Assembly (NCBI GenBank): GCA_964469215.1
Contig: CAYXYB010000001.1
Coordinates: forward strand, 496,001 to 560,000
Reading direction: 5' to 3'
From: SKPS01 sp964469215
GTDB lineage: Bacteria > Bacteroidota > Bacteroidia > Bacteroidales > SKPS01
DNA: 64,000 nt
Shown here: positions 8,968-17,390 of the stretch, one piece after another
Position numbering within the stretch: the first letter of the stretch is position 1
Layout of the letters: every line of letters starts with the position of its first letter
Notes under the pieces: generated by a model
Databases searched by the model: none
Told to the model about the DNA's origin: nothing
Seen by the model: the letters and a program-made list of their open reading frames with translations, nothing else
Translations under genes and position numbers: made by a program

Positions 8968-11073
8968 ATGAAAACCCGTTTCCTGGACCAGCCCATCGAA
9001 TATGCTAAAGGTGTGGGACCCGCCAAAGGTGAACTCCTGAAAAAGGAGCTGGGGATATACACCTTCGGAGATCTCCTGAATCACTTCCCTTACAGATATA
9101 TTGACAGAAGCAAATTTCATTCTGTTGACTCCATTGAAGGAGATGGTATTTTTGTGCAGTTGGCAGGAAGAATTGTTGCTGTCCAGGTGCAGGGGGAAAA
9201 AAGGAGATCACGCCTTACAGCTTTATTCCAGGATGGAACAGGAACAATAGAACTTATATGGTTCCAGGGATTCAGATGGATTTCAGAAAAACTTGAACCA
9301 GGCCGCGAATATGTTGTTTTCGGTCGAACATCTATGTTCAATAACAGATTTACACTTCCCCATCCCGAAGTGGAATTGAGATCCGAATTTGCTGACGAAC
9401 CACGTGATAAGTTCAGGCCCCTTTATAACACCACCGAAAAGATGAAATCCAAAGGGCTTGATAGCCGTGGTGTTGCCAGAATCATTAAAAGCCTTTTACA
9501 ACAACCAGCAAGATATATCCCTGAAACTCTGCCCGGATGGCTTACCAGAAATCTTAACCTCATTTCTTATGATGATGCTCTTGCTAATGTCCATTTCCCT
9601 CTTACAGAAGTAGTTCTTCGTAAGGCGAGGTTCAGGCTGAAATATGAGGAGTTGCTGCTCATTCAGTTACATTTGCTTTCGCTGAAACATAACAGATACA
9701 GGCAGGTGCAGGGATTTCGTTTTGCCAGGGTAGGGGAGTATTTCAACGATTTTTATCACAAACACCTCCCGTTTGAACTTACGGCAGCTCAGAAAAAAGT
9801 GGTCAGGGAGATAAGGACTGATATGGGTTCAGGCAGACAAATGAATCGTTTGTTACAGGGTGATGTAGGCAGTGGTAAAACACTTGTGGCTCTTCTGTCT
9901 GCCCTAATTGCAATTGATAACGGATACCAGGCAGCAATTATGGCGCCAACGGAAATACTCGCAAATCAGCATTATAAGACGATCTCGCAATTTGTCAGAG
10001 GTTTAAATTTAAGGGTAGAACTGCTTACCGGTTCTATAAAACCTGCTGCCAGGAAAAAACTTCTTGCAGATCTTGCCGGTGGTGAAATAAATATCCTTAT
10101 TGGTACACATGCATTAATTGAGGATAAGGTGGTTTTTACCAATCTGGGTCTTGCGGTAATTGATGAGCAGCATAGATTTGGTGTAGAACAACGTGCCCGG
10201 CTCTGGAATAAAAACAACCGGCCTCCGCATATCCTTGTTATGACTGCCACTCCTATTCCCAGAACACTCGCAATGACATTATACGGTGATCTTGATCTTT
10301 CAGTTATTGATGAATTACCACCGGGAAGGAAGCCTGTAAAAACTGTTCATGGCAACGATACAAGAAGAAATGCGGTTTTTGATTTCGTTAAACAGCAGAT
10401 TGCACTCGGAAGGCAGGTGTATTTTGTTTATCCTTTGATTGAGGAGTCTGAAAAGCTTGATCTCAAAGATCTTATGGACGGATTCGAGAGTATTTCACGT
10501 GCTTTCCCATTACCGGATTATGCCGTTAGCATGGTTCATGGGAAAATGAATCCTGATGATAAGGATTTTGAGATGGATCGTTTTGTAAGAGGCGAAACAC
10601 AAATTATGGTTTCAACTACAGTTATTGAGGTTGGTGTTGATGTTCCGAATGCATCCGTTATGGTTATTGAAAGTGCTGAACGTTTCGGGCTGTCGCAACT
10701 TCATCAGCTCCGTGGCAGAGTAGGGCGTGGAGCCGACCAGTCGTTCTGCATACTCATGTCAAACGACAAGCTTTCGGCTGATGCCCGCAAACGAATAGCT
10801 ACGATGGTTAACAGCAACGATGGGTTTGTGATAGCAGATGTTGACCTTTCGCTGCGGGGCCCCGGTGACCTGCAGGGCACCAGACAAAGTGGACTGCCCG
10901 ACCTCAAAATTGCAGATCTCTCAAAAGATGAAAAAATCCTGAAACATGCCCGTGATGTAGCAACGAAAATCCTGGAAAAGGATAATTCCCTGAATCACCC
11001 GGATAATCAACTGCTTAAGCAGACCCTCAGGGCAAAATTCAGAGAAGAGGCTGTTTATGCTGTGGTTGGATGA
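8968..11073 (+). CDS. recG: ATP-dependent DNA helicase RecG
   Basis: Branch-migration helicase acting on Holliday junctions and stalled forks. It has 701 aa from the ATG at 8968 (MKTRFLDQPIEYAKGVGPAK), the usual family length; an in-frame start at 8887 would add 27 unconserved residues and span the candidate promoter. Domains: N-terminal wedge/OB domain (about 1-230, with IVAVQVQGEKRRSRL), helicase domain 1 with P-loop GDVGSGKT (298-305) and DEQH box (399-402), motif TATPIPRTLA, and helicase domain 2 with TTVIEVGVDVPNA and QLRGRVGRG. The C-terminal RecG segment follows. Its 3' end overlaps the convergent agmatinase gene by 19 bp. Confidence 0.97.
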   Translation: MKTRFLDQPIEYAKGVGPAKGELLKKELGIYTFGDLLNHFPYRYIDRSKFHSVDSIEGDGIFVQLAGRIVAVQVQGEKRRSRLTALFQDGTGTIELIWFQGFRWISEKLEPGREYVVFGRTSMFNNRFTLPHPEVELRSEFADEPRDKFRPLYNTTEKMKSKGLDSRGVARIIKSLLQQPARYIPETLPGWLTRNLNLISYDDALANVHFPLTEVVLRKARFRLKYEELLLIQLHLLSLKHNRYRQVQGFRFARVGEYFNDFYHKHLPFELTAAQKKVVREIRTDMGSGRQMNRLLQGDVGSGKTLVALLSALIAIDNGYQAAIMAPTEILANQHYKTISQFVRGLNLRVELLTGSIKPAARKKLLADLAGGEINILIGTHALIEDKVVFTNLGLAVIDEQHRFGVEQRARLWNKNNRPPHILVMTATPIPRTLAMTLYGDLDLSVIDELPPGRKPVKTVHGNDTRRNAVFDFVKQQIALGRQVYFVYPLIEESEKLDLKDLMDGFESISRAFPLPDYAVSMVHGKMNPDDKDFEMDRFVRGETQIMVSTTVIEVGVDVPNASVMVIESAERFGLSQLHQLRGRVGRGADQSFCILMSNDKLSADARKRIATMVNSNDGFVIADVDLSLRGPGDLQGTRQSGLPDLKIADLSKDEKILKHARDVATKILEKDNSLNHPDNQLLKQTLRAKFREEAVYAVVG

Positions 11074-12104
11074 CCCGAATGTTGTATCAGCACAGCCATC
11101 CTGTAAAGTAGTCTTGCTCCGACTGAGGCATCCCACTCATCTCTGCCCGGTGCAACTTCGCAGAGGTCTGTACCAATGATTTCGCGCCCACTCTCCGCAA
11201 TCATCCTTATCAGATAAATTGCAGAGTCAGGAGTGAGCCCCCCTGGTACCGGTGTGCCGGTGTTTGGACAATAAACGGGCGATAACCCATCAATATCAAA
11301 CGAGATATATACCTTGTCGGGAAGATGAGATACTATTTCCCTGCATTTGGTGAACCAATTGCCTCCGCAGAACAGATGGGAGTTGATGTCGTGGTCGGAT
11401 ATCATTTTTATACGGTGATCTTTTCCGGAGAGCTCAACCTCAGAAATCGAGACATCTCTTACTCCAACCTGAACAATTTTTTTTACTGCTCTAATTTCCA
11501 ATGCATTGAACATGATACTAGCATGAGAATGGACAAATCCTTCATAAGATTCCCTGAGGTCTGCATGAGCGTCGATCTGCAGGATTCCGAATGAAGGATG
11601 ATATCCGGCAAGAGATTGTAAATATCCTATTGGAACACTATGTTCACCACCTGCTAAAATGATCTTTTTGCCTTTCTGCAGCCAATGGTTGCATCGTAAT
11701 TTAACGAGTTCTTCAAGACGCAGGGAAAACTCATTAACTGCATAGGTTTGAGATTGTATGCTCGGATCTGTATTGTTTGCCCCGCTTTCGAGGGATGAAA
11801 TAACATGCGCTGAGATAAGAGAGGCTTCACGGTTTATAATTGTTACATCGTTGTGAAGGGATGTGTCGGTGCCACATCTTATAAGCGTGGCTCCCGGATT
11901 GTCGAAGCTGTAAAAATCGAGCTGGGTTGATGCCTTTATCATCGCCTCGGGCCCTTTGGAGGTGCCTCTGCGGTATGATGTGGTAGCGTCCCAGGGAACA
12001 TTCAGAATTATTATTTCTGATTCGTCCGCATTCCACGGAAACCCAAAATAGTTGCCGTTGAAAACACCTGCTTCCCCTGCATCGAAATTGCTGCCGTCAT
12101 TCAT
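11055..12104 (-). CDS. speB: Agmatinase (ureohydrolase family)
   Basis: Mn-dependent hydrolase predicted to convert agmatine to putrescine and urea. 349 aa. All canonical metal ligands are visible: GGEHS (His155), DAHAD (Asp178, His180, Asp182) and DIDGLSP (Asp270, Asp272), with the conserved TPVPGGLTPD and GTDLCEVAPG downstream. The start overlaps the stop of the upstream SpeD-SpeE fusion by 8 bp, a sign of translational coupling, and the pair forms a putrescine-to-spermidine operon. Guanidinobutyrase or another ureohydrolase activity cannot be excluded from sequence, but the neighbour favours agmatine. No arginine decarboxylase is present in the window. Confidence 0.88.
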   Translation of the reverse strand: MNDGSNFDAGEAGVFNGNYFGFPWNADESEIIILNVPWDATTSYRRGTSKGPEAMIKASTQLDFYSFDNPGATLIRCGTDTSLHNDVTIINREASLISAHVISSLESGANNTDPSIQSQTYAVNEFSLRLEELVKLRCNHWLQKGKKIILAGGEHSVPIGYLQSLAGYHPSFGILQIDAHADLRESYEGFVHSHASIMFNALEIRAVKKIVQVGVRDVSISEVELSGKDHRIKMISDHDINSHLFCGGNWFTKCREIVSHLPDKVYISFDIDGLSPVYCPNTGTPVPGGLTPDSAIYLIRMIAESGREIIGTDLCEVAPGRDEWDASVGARLLYRMAVLIQHSGHPTTA

Positions 12105-13377
12105 GCAACAGTTTTTTTACAAAGTTGGGCAATGCAAACACGGCAAAATGGATATTTTCATTGTAATATCCAAGTTCATGGTTGCCGGTAAATATCATAA
12201 TATCCTCTTTTTTAACCTGAAGAGGCGAAGGGCAGTATCTGCGGCAAAGCATCATGCTCCAGGTTCCGGAGGGATAGGTAGGCTGAGAGTAGATTAATGT
12301 ATCAACACGATCCTGGCCGAATATCTCCTTAAGCAATAGATTTATCTCGGCGAATACCTTCTCGTTAAACAAAGGTGATTCGGTCTGCCCCGACATTATA
12401 CCGTTACGTCTTAAAATCCGATAGCAATTCTCATAAAATGACCGTGAAAACAATCCTTCAGCAGGTCCTACAGGATCACTACCGTCAATTACCACAAGGT
12501 CATAACTTTCGTCAGGTTGATTTATTACAAATTCAATTCCGTCATCAATCATGAGTTCCAGCCTGGGGTCATCAAAAGCACAACTAACATAGGGGAGGTG
12601 TGCTTTTGATGCTTCAACCACTGCCTCGTCAATCTCAACAAGGGTTACCTTTTCGACATCTTTGTGCTTCAGGATCTCCCTGATGGTGCCTCCGTCACCT
12701 CCTCCTATCACCAGGGCATCTCTCACTTTGCCATGAGTAAGTATAGCAGGATGGGTTATCATCTCATGATAATGACATTCGTCACGTTCGGTACACATTA
12801 CCATATTATCAATGGTAAGCATTTTACCGTAGGCATATGACTCAAGTACCCTCACATGCTGGTAAGGAGACTTGCGGTCGAAAAGTAAATTGCCTGTATG
12901 CCTGAGGCTTAAGGCCTGGTTGTCATCCTTGTCTGTGAACCATAAATTCCTGTTATACATACCGGGATTGGAATGCCTCTTTGCCTCTTCACGCATTGTT
13001 CTCAGGTCAAACTCAATCTTTTCGAGCAGATTGATGTTGCCTCGGCGCATTTCGAGTGCTCCGTAGGAATTGGATTGAAGAACCTCTTTGAGGTAATCAA
13101 AAGATATCCATGGATTTACATCATCACCGCAAGTGAAAAGATCTACTGCTGCGTATCTGTATTCAGGCCAGGTGTGAATAGCCAGATGGCTTTCCTGAAT
13201 CACCACTACACCCGATACCCCAAAGGGTGAGAAATGGTGAAAAGTGCTGTTTATCACTGTTGCACCTGCCTTGGTTGCTGCATCAACCATCCCTTTTTCG
13301 ATAAGGATAACATCGTTGAGTGCCTCAGGGTTGCAGTGTGTAAATTCAACCAGAATGTGTCTTCCGAGGTCAGTCAT
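12097..13377 (-). CDS. S-adenosylmethionine decarboxylase-spermidine synthase fusion
   Basis: Two polyamine enzymes in one 426-aa chain. Residues 1 to about 115 are a prokaryotic class 1b AdoMet decarboxylase (SpeD/SpeH): self-cleavage Glu62-Ser63 in QESHLAIHTWPE, plus His68 and Cys83, at the same numbering as the stand-alone Thermotoga enzyme. Residues about 140-426 are spermidine synthase (SpeE): HYHEM (202-206), dcSAM-binding GGGDGG (225-230), VEIDE, and the catalytic DGSDPVGP block (298-305). The fusion would make decarboxylated AdoMet and use it to aminopropylate putrescine. It is the first gene of the operon, ahead of agmatinase, with a consensus promoter 27 bp upstream. Cleavage at Ser63 would split off only a short beta-chain, leaving the synthase attached to the pyruvoyl alpha-chain. 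Confidence 0.93.
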   Translation of the reverse strand: MTDLGRHILVEFTHCNPEALNDVILIEKGMVDAATKAGATVINSTFHHFSPFGVSGVVVIQESHLAIHTWPEYRYAAVDLFTCGDDVNPWISFDYLKEVLQSNSYGALEMRRGNINLLEKIEFDLRTMREEAKRHSNPGMYNRNLWFTDKDDNQALSLRHTGNLLFDRKSPYQHVRVLESYAYGKMLTIDNMVMCTERDECHYHEMITHPAILTHGKVRDALVIGGGDGGTIREILKHKDVEKVTLVEIDEAVVEASKAHLPYVSCAFDDPRLELMIDDGIEFVINQPDESYDLVVIDGSDPVGPAEGLFSRSFYENCYRILRRNGIMSGQTESPLFNEKVFAEINLLLKEIFGQDRVDTLIYSQPTYPSGTWSMMLCRRYCPSPLQVKKEDIMIFTGNHELGYYNENIHFAVFALPNFVKKLLHE

Positions 13378-13403
13378 TGCTACATTTGTTTTTTGATTGT
13401 TGA

Positions 13404-13435
13404 CAAAAGTAGTCTTTTATACCTTGGTTTCCAAA
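13404..13435 (-). promoter_or_regulatory. Promoter of the polyamine operon
   Basis: On the minus strand TTTG (13435-13432), 20-bp spacer, TACTTTTG (13411-13404): an exact match to the Bacteroidota consensus, 26 bp from the start codon of the SpeD-SpeE fusion. Confidence 0.75.
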
Positions 13436-13534
13436 GGTATTTTTCCGATTAGTTTTTTGTCAGGCTAGAAGGATTCTTAGTGCTCGCTGACGCGCGCACG
13501 TTTCGGGTTTAATGCCCTCACGGTTCCTTGGTCA

Positions 13535-13580
13535 TGCCCTGAGAGAAGCCGAAGGGTTGCCGTAGGATGCTTGTGCGTTC
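13535..13580 (-). repeat. Dispersed intergenic repeat, copy 1
   Basis: Read on the minus strand, this 46-nt segment matches the plus strand at 57327-57372 with about five mismatches; both share the core CGGCAACCCTTCGG and the ending TCAGGGCA. Both copies are intergenic. It lies next to the tandem repeats at 13601-13760. Confidence 0.8.
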
Positions 13581-13600
13581 GGCTCGCTTCGCTCGCGTTC

Positions 13601-13760
13601 CTGAACCCTGAACGTCTCGCCGCAAGCGAGACAAAGAACACTGAACCCTGAACGTCTCGCCGCAGGCGAGACAAGGAACACTGAACCCTGAACGTCTCGC
13701 CGCAGGCGAGACAAGGAACAAAGAACCCTGAACGTCTCGCCGCAGGCGAGACAAAGAACC
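13601..13760. repeat. Four 40-bp tandem repeats with a palindromic core
   Basis: Four consecutive units of exactly 40 bp start at 13601, 13641, 13681 and 13721. Each contains GTCTCGCC-GCA-GGCGAGAC, an 8-bp perfect inverted repeat with a 3-nt loop (unit 1 has one change, GCAAGCGAGAC). Units 2 and 3 are identical; units 1 and 4 differ at a few bases. There are no unique spacers, so it is not a CRISPR. It is GC-richer than its surroundings and could form a row of hairpins between the polyamine operon and pheT. Confidence 0.93.
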
Positions 13761-13780
13761 CCGAACTATCTTCCCCTCTT

Positions 13781-13813
13781 CTTGAATTAATACAAAAACT
13801 TCAACTATTTTTG
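13781..13813 (+). promoter_or_regulatory. Candidate pheT promoter
   Basis: CTTG (13781-13784), 21-bp spacer, TATTTTTG (13806-13813), 17 bp before the pheT ATG. The -7 element is exact and the upstream element is one base off. Confidence 0.6.
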
Positions 13814-13830
13814 CATCAATATTCTATCCG

Positions 13831-16308
13831 ATGAAAATTTCATACAATTGGCTTAAAGATTATATAAAAACTGACCTTTCTCCTGAACAGGTGGCAGAGA
13901 TACTAACATCAACAGGTCTTGAAACGGAGTCGGTTACCCAATACGAAAGCATCCGTGGTGGGTTGAAGGGTGTTGTTACAGGCCAAATTATTGCATGCAT
14001 CAATCATCCTGATGCTTCTAAACTGAAGGTATGCACTGTTGATATCGGGAAACCGGAATTGCTGACAGTAGTTTGCGGAGCCCCTAATGTTTCGGCAGGC
14101 CAGAATGTAGCAGTAGCGTGCATCAACGCAGAAATATTTCCCTATGGTAAGGATGAGGCATTGATAATACGTGCAGCAAATATCCGTGGAGTGGTTTCAG
14201 AAGGTATGATATGTGCTCAGGATGAACTTGGGTTAGGCTCTGATCATGATGGTATAATAGTTCTCGATCCTGCTGTTGAACCCGGATTACCATTATCAGA
14301 GCATTTTGGTGTTTATACAGATACAATTTTTGAAATAGGCCTTACACCGAACCGTACAGATGCTATGTCACACTTCGGTGTTGCACGTGACCTGGCCGCA
14401 CGTCTGTCTCTGATGAATGATAAAGACGTTATTCTTACTGAACCTCGAATTGAAAAACATTTGATTGCTGAATCAAAACTTCCTGTATCGGTTCAGATAC
14501 TGAATACCAGCGCATGTAAGAGATATACCGGAATTGTCCTTACAGATGTAAATGTCGGCCCTTCGCCTGTCTGGCTGAAGAACCGACTGGAAGCCATAGG
14601 AATAAAACCGCATAATAATGTTGTAGATGTTACAAACTATGTGCTTCACGAGACAGGCCACCCACTTCATGCATTCGATTATGACCGGATTTCAGGAGGC
14701 TATGTTGTGGTGGGTAACCTGCCGGAAGGGACACCTTTTATTACTCTGGATGGTGTTGAGCATAAGCTTTCAGGAAACGACCTTATGATTTGCGACAGGG
14801 TAAAGCCTTTATGTATTGCAGGAATTTATGGAGGACTTGGGTCTGGAGTTACTGAAGAAACAAGAAGAGTATTCCTGGAAAGCGCCTGGTTCGATCCCGT
14901 ATCTGTCAGAAGGTCTGCACGGAGACATGGTTTTAATACAGATGCTTCATTCAGGTTTGAAAGGGGTGCTGACCCTCAGATAACAATTTTTGCTCTTCAA
15001 AGGGCAGTGTCGCTTCTGACTGAAACAGCGGGAGCAAAAGTGTGCTCTGAAATGACCGACAACGGAGAGTTTAGTATCACACCTCCGGTAATGGAGGTTT
15101 TCCTCAGGTTCGATCGGCTCCGGATATTAACGGGTAAAACAATCGGCACGGATGAACTTATCAGAATACTGAAATTGCTTGACTTCAAAATAAAAGATAA
15201 AAAAGCCGATGGATTGACACTTTCAGTACCGACATACAGAGCTGATGTTACCAGGGAAATAGATGTGATTGAAGAGGTGATGAGGATTTACGGAATGAAC
15301 AATATAGAGATTCCTGAATCAATACCTGTTTCATTTCCTGTTTTTAAGGCAAGACCAGATGCCTTGCTCAGGGAAAGGATTTCGGCTTATCTTGTTGATA
15401 ACGGATTTTTTGAAGTGTGGAATAACTCCATAACTGCTTCTGAGTTTAACAAAATCAAAGATGCATATAAAACGGCTGGATTTTCCCAGGTGAGAATTCT
15501 CAACCCCCTAAGCCAGGATCTGAATGCAATGCGAACCACCCTGCTGTTTGGCCTTCTGGAAAATGCCAGATACAATATCAACCGCAGGATTTACAGTTTA
15601 AATATTTTTGAGTTTGGAACAGTTTATCTTCAAAACACAGAAGCCGGCAATGATGCTCCTGTAACTGATAAGTATTCGGAGAAACACGTTCTGGCTATGG
15701 TGTTTACAGGACAGACTACTGCCGAATCATGGTATCACAAACAATCCGACACCGGTTATTACGATGTAAAAGCTGTAATTGAAAAAATTTCAGGTTTTGC
15801 AGGGTGCAGTGTCTTGAGCTACCAGCCGTGCAATTATGCAAATGAACATTATTACGAAGGGATTGAGTGTGGCCATGAAGGCTCCGCAATAGCATTCATT
15901 GGAAGGGTCAATGATAAGCTCCTCAGAAAAATGGGGCTAAAACAGAATGTATGGTATGCTGAGATCGATTTCCCTAAGCTGGCAGGCTTATCCGAAAAGA
16001 AAACTTCAGTTGTAAAACCTTTGCCTAAGTATCCTGATGTAAGACGTGACCTCTCTTTTGTAATTGATAAAAATATAACATTCAAAGCAATTGCTGATGT
16101 TGTGGTATCTGTTTCCCCTGACCTTGTTCGCGATGTGATTCTTTTTGATGCATATGAAGCTGATAACCTTCCTGAGGGAAAAAAGTCGTATGCCATTGGA
16201 ATGGTTTTGGGAGATCATGAAAAGACCCTTGAAGAGCATGAAATTGAATCAGTGATGAAGAGGCTGGTTGAAATGCTGAATAAAAAACTTGGTGCTGTTT
16301 TAAGATAA
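13831..16308 (+). CDS. pheT: Phenylalanine-tRNA ligase beta subunit
   Basis: Beta chain of the heterotetrameric PheRS that charges tRNA-Phe. 825 aa, normal length. The start MKISYNWLKDYI is typical. An EMAP-type tRNA-binding OB domain (about 40-150; HPDASKLKVCTVDIG, VVCGAPNV) comes first. Next is the B3/B4 editing domain (about 210-400, including VVDVTNYVLHETGHPLHAFD and SFRFERGADP). The B5 domain (about 405-475), a catalytic-like core and a C-terminal FDX-ACB anticodon-binding domain (about 730-825, PLPKYPDVRRDLSFV) follow. pheS is not in the window. A consensus promoter for the next gene begins 16 bp after the stop. Confidence 0.97.
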   Translation: MKISYNWLKDYIKTDLSPEQVAEILTSTGLETESVTQYESIRGGLKGVVTGQIIACINHPDASKLKVCTVDIGKPELLTVVCGAPNVSAGQNVAVACINAEIFPYGKDEALIIRAANIRGVVSEGMICAQDELGLGSDHDGIIVLDPAVEPGLPLSEHFGVYTDTIFEIGLTPNRTDAMSHFGVARDLAARLSLMNDKDVILTEPRIEKHLIAESKLPVSVQILNTSACKRYTGIVLTDVNVGPSPVWLKNRLEAIGIKPHNNVVDVTNYVLHETGHPLHAFDYDRISGGYVVVGNLPEGTPFITLDGVEHKLSGNDLMICDRVKPLCIAGIYGGLGSGVTEETRRVFLESAWFDPVSVRRSARRHGFNTDASFRFERGADPQITIFALQRAVSLLTETAGAKVCSEMTDNGEFSITPPVMEVFLRFDRLRILTGKTIGTDELIRILKLLDFKIKDKKADGLTLSVPTYRADVTREIDVIEEVMRIYGMNNIEIPESIPVSFPVFKARPDALLRERISAYLVDNGFFEVWNNSITASEFNKIKDAYKTAGFSQVRILNPLSQDLNAMRTTLLFGLLENARYNINRRIYSLNIFEFGTVYLQNTEAGNDAPVTDKYSEKHVLAMVFTGQTTAESWYHKQSDTGYYDVKAVIEKISGFAGCSVLSYQPCNYANEHYYEGIECGHEGSAIAFIGRVNDKLLRKMGLKQNVWYAEIDFPKLAGLSEKKTSVVKPLPKYPDVRRDLSFVIDKNITFKAIADVVVSVSPDLVRDVILFDAYEADNLPEGKKSYAIGMVLGDHEKTLEEHEIESVMKRLVEMLNKKLGAVLR

Positions 16309-16323
16309 TTTAGCATTTAGTGC

Positions 16324-16354
16324 TTTGAAAATCTTACAATTCAGCATAAATTTG
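16324..16354 (+). promoter_or_regulatory. Promoter of the coiled-coil lipoprotein gene
   Basis: TTTG (16324-16327), 19-bp spacer, TAAATTTG (16347-16354): an exact consensus match. It leaves an untranslated leader of about 75 nt before the ATG at 16435. Confidence 0.75.
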
Positions 16355-16434
16355 CACGGGATTATTTTTAGAATAATCTAATAGTTATGCATAGTGTATT
16401 AATAAATAAACAAACCTTAAAAATTGAGTAGCCA

Positions 16435-17301
16435 ATGAAAACTGTGAGAAGTTTATTTTTTGTTCTTTTAGGAATTATGATTCTGGCAGGGTGTAAAAAC
16501 AAGGAGGCTGAAGAGCAGGCAAGCACTTTGCAACTTGAAAACGAGAGACTTCGTGCTGAGTACAATGCGAAAGATTCAACTCTCAATTCACTTTTTGCTT
16601 CGTATAACGAGATTGAGGAGAATCTTGCATTAATTAAAGAGAAGGAGAGTTTGATACGGAAGTCGGGTACCGGAGACCTTTCCCTGGATGCCAAGCAAGG
16701 TATTGCACAGGATCTTACCCTGATTGCAGAGTTAATGGAAAAGAATAAGCAAACGATTGCATCGCTCAAAAAGAGGGTGAATTCCTCTGATTTGAAAATC
16801 AAAGAGTTTGAGAAGACAGTTGCTTTCCTTACAAAGACTATTGAGGAAAAAGATGCTGAAATTCTTACTCTTACCAATCAGCTCGCAGAAAAAAACGTTG
16901 AATTGAAAAACCTGGCAGTACAGATTCAGTCAATTTCATCAGACCTGGCGTCAAAATCAGAGGTTCTTTCAAAACAGGACATGGAACTGAACCGGGCATG
17001 GTATGTTATAGGAACCGAAAGGGAGTTGCGCGAAAAAGGTATTATCACACGTGAAGGTGGTTTTGTTGGAATCGGCAGAACGCGCTCCATTTCAAAGGAT
17101 TTCGGGCAGCAGCACTTTACGGAGATCGATATCCGGAAAGTCACCTCTATTCCCATAAATCAGAAATCAGCCCGTATTATTACCATTCATCCTACAAACA
17201 GCTATAATCTTGTTGGTGACAGAAGCGTTGAAAGGTTGGAGATTGTTGACCACAATAATTTCTGGCGTACATCCAAATATCTGGTTGTGGTTGTAAAATA
17301 A
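16435..17301 (+). CDS. Coiled-coil lipoprotein of unknown function
   Basis: 288-aa predicted lipoprotein: the signal MKTVRSLFFVLLGIMILAGC has a lipobox (LAGC) with Cys20. Residues about 25-185 are rich in E, K, L and Q with heptad-like spacing (LQLENERLRAEY, IEEKDAEILTLTNQLAEK), predicting a long coiled coil. The C-terminal 100 residues form a separate globular region beginning WYVIGTERELREKG, with IGRTRSISKDF and IITIHPTNSYNLVGD. This layout resembles Bacteroidota envelope proteins annotated as Cbp1-family collagen-binding adhesins, but that link is from memory and weak. It is monocistronic between its own promoter and a strong terminator. Confidence 0.75.
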   Translation: MKTVRSLFFVLLGIMILAGCKNKEAEEQASTLQLENERLRAEYNAKDSTLNSLFASYNEIEENLALIKEKESLIRKSGTGDLSLDAKQGIAQDLTLIAELMEKNKQTIASLKKRVNSSDLKIKEFEKTVAFLTKTIEEKDAEILTLTNQLAEKNVELKNLAVQIQSISSDLASKSEVLSKQDMELNRAWYVIGTERELREKGIITREGGFVGIGRTRSISKDFGQQHFTEIDIRKVTSIPINQKSARIITIHPTNSYNLVGDRSVERLEIVDHNNFWRTSKYLVVVVK

Positions 17302-17345
17302 GGTAATATCAGCAAAGAGCAAGGCTGAGGTTTTGTAATTTATTG

Positions 17346-17390
17346 CCGGGCAGTAACCGTTAACAATCCTGTTACTGCCCGGTTTTCTTT
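17346..17390 (+). terminator. Strong terminator between convergent genes
   Basis: A perfect 12-bp stem, CCGGGCAGTAAC (17346-17357) with GTTACTGCCCGG (17371-17382), 13-nt loop, followed by TTTTCTTT. It ends the lipoprotein transcript. The stop codon of the convergent OmpA gene (17372-17374) lies inside the right arm. Confidence 0.9.

Larger units (their letters stand above)
13378..13830. other. 453-bp gap: promoters plus repeat block
   Basis: Contains the minus-strand polyamine promoter (13404-13435), a GC-richer block from about 13480 to 13760 holding a dispersed repeat copy and four 40-bp tandem repeats, and a plus-strand pheT promoter. Short minus-strand reading frames in the block arise from the repeat and are not believed to be genes. 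Confidence 0.8.

Noticed and set aside
11325..11594. Plus-strand open frame inside speB
   Set aside because: Antisense to a well-supported gene, with no recognisable protein features.
13477..13754. Several overlapping minus-strand reading frames starting MSRLRRDVQGS
   Set aside because: They are translations of the 40-bp tandem repeats in successive frames (40 is not a multiple of 3); no protein-like composition, and the region is intergenic.
13601..13760. Possible CRISPR array
   Set aside because: Units are contiguous 40-bp repeats with no unique spacers, and no cas genes are in the window.
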